Assembly (NCBI GenBank): GCA_041648305.1
Contig: JBAZPI010000001.1
Location: forward strand, 62,001 to 126,000
Direction: 5' to 3'
Length of the DNA stretch: 64,000 bases
Source of the DNA: JABILX01 sp041648305
GTDB lineage: Bacteria; Patescibacteriota; Gracilibacteria; UBA1369; LOWO2-01-FULL-3
Within the stretch, counting starts at the first letter, position 1, and each line of letters opens with the position of its first letter. The translations under genes and the position numbers were made by a program. The notes under the pieces are model-generated. The model saw nothing but the letters and a program-made list of their open reading frames with translations, did not search any database and was not told the origin of the DNA. Below, one piece after another: positions 59,941 to 64,000 of this stretch.

Positions 59941-60005
59941 GCCTGAATTCTACCACACATAAACTTGCAAAAAAATACTTTTTAGATTATTAATACCCTC
60001 TGCTT

Positions 60006-61331
60006 ATGAAAACCGACGCAACCATTGCCATTATCGGCAAACCAAATGTAGGAAAATCAACCCTCTTCAATAGGATAATAGGTAGACGCCTTGCCGTTAT
60101 TGCGAAAGAAGCCGGTACCACGCGGGACAGAATTCAACAGGATTTTGACCTTGATGAATATAAAATATGTCTGATCGACACGGGGGGACTCCAAACCGGT
60201 AAGAAAAAAGCCATAGAAGCGGATGTTGAAAAACAAGCCAAGATTGGCATAGAAAAAGCTGACATAATCCTCTTTGTAACAAACGCATTACAAAACCTGA
60301 CAACAGATGATTTCGCGGTAGCAAACGCCTTAAGAAAAGCAAAAAAACAAGTAATTTTGGTCGCAAACAAATGCGACAGCCAAAAAGCAATAGAAGAAAA
60401 TATCTATAACATATATGAACTGGGATTTGGTGAACCCGTTCAAGTTTCAGCGATCCACAAATCAGGCATGGACACGCTCTACGAAGAAATAAAAGGGAAA
60501 TTAAAAGGGCTAAAAATAAAACTGATTCACAAAGACGAAGAAAAAAAACACATAAAAATATCAATACTGGGACGTCCAAATGTAGGAAAATCTTCTCTAT
60601 TAAACAGTTTGATAGGGGAGGAAAGGGTTATAGTCTCCGAAATACCCGGCACAACACGCGACGCAACAGACAGCGAACTTAAATATAAGGGTCAATATTT
60701 CACATTAATAGACACAGCAGGAATTCGCCGCAGAGGAAGAATAGAACAAGGGATTGAGAAATTCAGCATACTAAGATGCAAAGAAGTAATAGAAAGATCG
60801 GATATTTCAATAATCGTACTGGACGCAACTGATCCAGCCACCTCTCAAGATCTACACATCATCGAATTTGCTCTAAAAGAAAAAAACGGAATTATCTTGG
60901 CAGTAAACAAATCCGATTTAATAAAAGGCGAGAAAAAAGATTCAATACTATGGAAACTAAGATACAAATGCGACTTCTTACCCTGGGTTCCGGTAGTCTT
61001 TATTTCCGCAAAAAACAAAAAAAATATCTTCCAACTCTTAGATATAGCGATCGAAATAGACAAAACCCGAGAAATCCAAATATCCACACCAAAATTAAAT
61101 TCTTTCCTCCAAAAAATCGCCTTAAAACAGGTTCCGTCATCAACCGGACAATTCAAATCAAAACTTCTCTACGGGAGTCAAACCGGCGTAAACCCTCCGA
61201 AATTCATGCTTTTTTTCAAAAACGCAAAACACCTGCATTTTTCATATAGAAGGTATATCGAAAACGAAATGCGAAAAGAATTTGAATTTGGTGGCACCCC
61301 GATCAGTTTAGTTTTTAGGGAGAGTCCTTAG
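60006..61331 (+). CDS. der: Ribosome-assembly GTPase Der (EngA)
   Basis: 441 aa with two tandem GTPase domains and a C-terminal KH-like domain. The first G1 loop is GKPNVGKSTLFNRI (residues about 11-24), with DTGGLQ and ANKCD. The second is GRPNVGKSSLLNSL, with DTAGIRRRGRI and NKSD. The KH-like part has PPKFMLFFKNAKHLHFSYRRYIENE. It acts in 50S subunit assembly. The 3' end overlaps the convergent nucleotidyltransferase-like gene by 24 bp. Confidence 0.97.
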   Translation: MKTDATIAIIGKPNVGKSTLFNRIIGRRLAVIAKEAGTTRDRIQQDFDLDEYKICLIDTGGLQTGKKKAIEADVEKQAKIGIEKADIILFVTNALQNLTTDDFAVANALRKAKKQVILVANKCDSQKAIEENIYNIYELGFGEPVQVSAIHKSGMDTLYEEIKGKLKGLKIKLIHKDEEKKHIKISILGRPNVGKSSLLNSLIGEERVIVSEIPGTTRDATDSELKYKGQYFTLIDTAGIRRRGRIEQGIEKFSILRCKEVIERSDISIIVLDATDPATSQDLHIIEFALKEKNGIILAVNKSDLIKGEKKDSILWKLRYKCDFLPWVPVVFISAKNKKNIFQLLDIAIEIDKTREIQISTPKLNSFLQKIALKQVPSSTGQFKSKLLYGSQTGVNPPKFMLFFKNAKHLHFSYRRYIENEMRKEFEFGGTPISLVFRESP

Positions 61332-62009
61332 AAATGCGACAAAGTCGCCGTTTCCGGATTTTAAATATAATTCTCTGAAAGCCACCCTCCTGTCGTTCTC
61401 GTGGAGTTTTACCATATCATTCAAAAGGATAGAACCTTTTCTCTTTCTTAGCCTTCTGAAAGCCAACGATCTAAAAATCGCTTCAAATAAATTTCCAACA
61501 GGACCAAACATTAAAATTTCAAAAAACTTCCTCACTAAATACAAAAGAAAGAAATCTTTTTTAACTTTGCTTCTATCAAACGCAAAACTTCCCTTCTTTA
61601 TAATTGGCAAAATCCATTTATTTTTGGCCTCAATTCTGGACCCAATACCCCGATCAATAACAGGAACAAGGTGATAAATCCAGTTAGCAAAATAAATATC
61701 GTTTTTGACCGCGACTCTGGAAAATCCAACCGCCCCTTCATCAACCATAAAACTTAAGCAAAATCTGCCAGCAATTTTCTCTCCATATGTTCGCACGCCA
61801 AAAAAACGCGTCAAAAAATTGGCAAAAGCCCAAGCTACATAAAGTCTTCTTTTTTTCGCGACAACAAAGATATCAACATCACTTTTGTCCGTAACAACCC
61901 CAAATGCCAGATTATTGCAAACTGCCGCAAACCTGATAAATGGAACTATTCGGAAAAGCCACCCATACCTTCCAACCCGTTTCCACAATTTTTCTTCGAT
62001 TTTATCCAT
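61308..62009 (-). CDS. Nucleotidyltransferase-like protein
   Basis: About 233 aa. A polymerase-beta-type nucleotidyltransferase core is suggested by LAFGVVTDKSDVDIFVVAKK (SDxD metal site, though the usual GS start of the loop is altered to GVVT). The remainder is basic and helical, with hydrophobic stretches that may touch the membrane (FEILMFGPVGNLFEAIF). Substrate unknown. The frame is open to 62114, but the ATG at 62009 has TATATT 7 nt upstream, and the longer form would overlap uvrC. Divergent from uvrC with 25 nt between starts. Confidence 0.72.
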   Translation of the reverse strand: MDKIEEKLWKRVGRYGWLFRIVPFIRFAAVCNNLAFGVVTDKSDVDIFVVAKKRRLYVAWAFANFLTRFFGVRTYGEKIAGRFCLSFMVDEGAVGFSRVAVKNDIYFANWIYHLVPVIDRGIGSRIEAKNKWILPIIKKGSFAFDRSKVKKDFFLLYLVRKFFEILMFGPVGNLFEAIFRSLAFRRLRKRKGSILLNDMVKLHENDRRVAFRELYLKSGNGDFVAFLRTLPKN

Positions 62010-62016
62010 CAAATTA

Positions 62017-62024
62017 AATATACT
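62017..62024. promoter_or_regulatory. Overlapping divergent -10 elements for uvrC and the nucleotidyltransferase-like gene
   Basis: Plus strand: TATACT (62019-62024) lies 10 nt before the uvrC ATG. Minus strand: TATATT (plus 62022-62017) lies 7 nt before the ATG at 62009. This is the same interlocked arrangement as between dnaE and proB. Confidence 0.5.
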
Positions 62025-62034
62025 ACAGACAACA

Positions 62035-64000
62035 ATGGAAAATCCAAAAATAAAAATCGGCCAGACCCTCAAGAAAATTCTCAAAACCCTACCAAGCAAA
62101 CCGGGTGTGTACAAAATGATAGACGAAGAAGGGAAAGTTATTTACGTTGGGAAAGCCAAAGATCTAAAAAAGCGCGTGAGCCATTACTTTCAAAAAAGCA
62201 AAACAGCAACAGTCAGAACTCAAAAACTTATTGAGAACATAGCCGACATAAAATATACGGTCGTAGACAGCGAACTGGAAGCTCTCATCCTCGAATTAAA
62301 CCTGATCAAAGAACTCCATCCTAAATACAACGTTCTACTCAAAGACGATAAAAATTACGTCTACATCAAAATCACAGACTACGAAGACTTTCCGCGCATC
62401 CAAATAGTTCGCAAAATCGACGACAAAAAAGCAACCTACTACGGACCAAAAACAGCGAAACACAAAGTGGAAAAAACCTTCAAAACACTCAAGAAAGTTT
62501 TTCCTTTCAGACATTGCACGCTAGATATAAAAGCCATTGGCGCAAACAAAACTCTAGTCACGCACAAAACAATAAAATATCCATGTCTCGACCACTACAT
62601 AAAGCGCTGCTGCGCTCCCTGCATCCCTAACTGCACAAAAGAAGAATATGCGGAAATAATCAGGAACGTAAAACGATTCCTCGAAGGCCATCACGAGGAA
62701 ATTATAAAAAGTCTCAAGGTCAAAATGGCGAATTTGGCACAGAATCGAAAGTTCGAAGAAGCCGCAAAATTGCGCGACAGAATAAAAAGCATCGAAGAAA
62801 TACTGGAAAGACAAAAAATCTCTGATCCAAACAGAAAAGATACAGATGTTTTCAATTACACGATTGCGAACAACAAAGCGTTTTTCAATCTATTCCAAAT
62901 AAGGGATGGGAAGCTTATTAATCAAGAAAATTTCATCCTGCAAGCCCAGTCCATTCAGGAAGAAGATGACGACGACGAAGCTAAACAAGAACTTCTGGAA
63001 TCATTCCTCTCACAGTATTACGAAAAAACAACAAACATTCCCAAAGAAATTCTGCTCCCGCACGATCCGGCGAACAAGAACGATCTAGAAAAATTCATCT
63101 CTAAAGAAAAAGGCACAAAAGTTGAAATAACAACCCCCAAAAAAGGAGAAAAAAGTCACTTGCTTGAATTGAGTTACAAAAATGCAAAAGTTTTTGCAGA
63201 GAGAAACCGTACGAATTGGGAAGAGGAAGGAGACCACACAAAAAACTTACTAGAAGAATTAAAATCACAATTCAATCTCAAGAAACCGCCAAAACGTATC
63301 GAATGTTACGACATCTCGCACCTTGCAGGAACAGACACAACGGGCTCAATGATCGTTTTTATAAATGGAGTACAACGTCCGCAAGACTATAGAAAATTCC
63401 GCATTCTCACAGTCGTAGACAAACCCGATGACTATAAATCACTCGAAGAACTACTAACTCGTCGCTTAGCTCATTTGAAAGACGAATCCAGTGAATACAA
63501 TATAAAAAAAGCCGTAAAAAAGGACGAAAAAACAATTGAAGAAATTATCGAAAAAGAAAAAATGCTCATCGACTGCCGAGACATCAATTACAAAACTTTT
63601 TTCACAGCCAAAAAAGACGGGAAAATCTATGGATTTGTACGCGAAAAGATAATAGGGGAATCACACAAAATCTCATCCCTCTGGATTTCAAAAAAAGCTC
63701 GCGGCCAACACCTCGGCCACAAATTATTAAAAGCTTTAATAAAAGCATCAAAAGCAAAACGATTTTATTTGAATTGCCAGAAAACATTGAAAGATTATTA
63801 CGAATCAATCGGATTCATGGAAATCAAAAAACTGCCGAAAGAACTAGAAGCAGACCAAGAATATTGGAACAAACTAGACTGCGTATGTAGTCACGAAAAA
63901 GGCATCTGGTTTGCATACGACAACACGAAAAAACAGGACAAATCATTCGACTCAATGCCAGACTTAATAATTATAGATGGCGGCAAAGGCCAATTATCCA
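62035..64000 (+). CDS. uvrC: Excinuclease UvrC with an inserted GNAT domain, C-terminus cut by window edge
   Basis: UvrC makes both incisions in nucleotide excision repair. 655 codons are present. The N-terminal GIY-YIG nuclease has GVYKMIDEEGKVIYVGKAKD. A Cys cluster follows (CCAPCIPNC), then the UVR motif (AQNRKFEEAAKLRDRIKSIE) and the start of the RNase H-like nuclease (IECYDISHLAGTDTTGSMIV). Between LLTRRLAHLKDE (about 470-484) and PDLIIIDGGKGQL (642-654), which are normally close, lie about 150 extra residues. These read as a GNAT acetyltransferase (SSLWISKKARGQHLGHKLL, then YYESIGFMEI). The frame is continuous. Confidence 0.93.
   Translation, partial: MENPKIKIGQTLKKILKTLPSKPGVYKMIDEEGKVIYVGKAKDLKKRVSHYFQKSKTATVRTQKLIENIADIKYTVVDSELEALILELNLIKELHPKYNVLLKDDKNYVYIKITDYEDFPRIQIVRKIDDKKATYYGPKTAKHKVEKTFKTLKKVFPFRHCTLDIKAIGANKTLVTHKTIKYPCLDHYIKRCCAPCIPNCTKEEYAEIIRNVKRFLEGHHEEIIKSLKVKMANLAQNRKFEEAAKLRDRIKSIEEILERQKISDPNRKDTDVFNYTIANNKAFFNLFQIRDGKLINQENFILQAQSIQEEDDDDEAKQELLESFLSQYYEKTTNIPKEILLPHDPANKNDLEKFISKEKGTKVEITTPKKGEKSHLLELSYKNAKVFAERNRTNWEEEGDHTKNLLEELKSQFNLKKPPKRIECYDISHLAGTDTTGSMIVFINGVQRPQDYRKFRILTVVDKPDDYKSLEELLTRRLAHLKDESSEYNIKKAVKKDEKTIEEIIEKEKMLIDCRDINYKTFFTAKKDGKIYGFVREKIIGESHKISSLWISKKARGQHLGHKLLKALIKASKAKRFYLNCQKTLKDYYESIGFMEIKKLPKELEADQEYWNKLDCVCSHEKGIWFAYDNTKKQDKSFDSMPDLIIIDGGKGQLS

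Noticed and set aside
61308..62114. Longer N-terminus for the nucleotidyltransferase-like protein (start at 62114)
   Set aside because: It would overlap 80 bp of uvrC; the ATG at 62009 has a well-placed -10, and the extra hydrophobic segment is a shadow of uvrC.
1..64000. Alternative genetic code (UGA as Gly)
   Set aside because: Several genes end in UGA at the expected length (for example tsf and the 21245 gene), and Gly positions use GGN.

Overview
The window looks like chromosome from a Patescibacteria (Candidate Phyla Radiation) bacterium. I favour a Peregrinibacteria-like lineage, but this is an inference from gene content, not a phylogeny. The signs are short, tightly packed genes of moderate to low GC, family types typical of the group (DUF3467, Cys-rich zinc-ribbon proteins, a VirB4/TraD-like ATPase with a VirB2-like pilin, a diversity-generating retroelement), and a mix of informational and cell-envelope genes with few metabolic ones. 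UGA is used as a stop, so the UGA-to-glycine code of Gracilibacteria/Absconditabacteria does not apply.

Layout. 0-8.3 kb: aspS (cut by the left edge) and dnaE on the minus strand, divergent from a complete proline operon proB-proC-proA. 8.3-11.5 kb: four small or hypothetical genes, a structured non-coding stretch, and a signal-peptide/SLH protein gene lying between tRNA-Leu(UAG) and a 43-nt copy of that tRNA's 3' end. 11.7-14.0 kb: a sigma-region-4/winged-helix fusion, a HIT protein and an HNH endonuclease. 14.3-17.0 kb: a diversity-generating retroelement (DGR) with target gene, template repeat, inverted avd gene and reverse transcriptase. 17-30 kb: nadC, valS, a second sigma-region-4 fusion, a winged-helix regulator, glycyl-tRNA synthetase, a conjugation-type ATPase and hflX. 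30.0-31.4 kb: a small accessory pocket (ribbon-helix-helix protein, pentapeptide protein, GC-rich orphan gene, MazF/PemK toxin remnant, tRNA-Met). 31.4-37.3 kb: Cys-rich protein, initiator tRNA, FtsB/DivIC-like protein, murC, cysS, YggT. 37.3-43.6 kb: a surface adhesin-like protein, a PKD-7TM membrane protein, and an ATP-grasp/retropepsin-like/metallopeptidase fusion. 43.6-51.6 kb: queA, a PP2C phosphatase with a STAS protein, a transporter-HEAT protein, murJ, a C39 peptidase and a CAP protein. 51.6-55.4 kb: ribD, ribBA, tsf, rpsB. 55.4-64 kb: chorismate mutase, RsbW-like kinase, STAS, PrsW-like protease, glycosyltransferase, VirB2-like protein, der, a nucleotidyltransferase-like protein, and uvrC (cut by the right edge) carrying an inserted GNAT domain.

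How the parts work together. The DGR is the standout system. VR and TR are 106-bp repeats with 19 differences, all at template adenines, and all 12 template Asn codons are changed in the target. Its gene order is unusual because avd is inverted between TR and RT. Two partner-switching half-modules (PP2C plus STAS; RsbW-like kinase plus STAS plus PrsW-like protease) sit 10 kb apart with no complete sigma factor in sight. The PKD-7TM protein and the downstream ATP-grasp fusion look like a peptide-tagging pair at the cell envelope.

At least 15 genes have a -10-like hexamer only 6-10 nt before the start codon, mostly without a Shine-Dalgarno sequence. This suggests widespread leaderless transcription, and I used it to choose several start codons.
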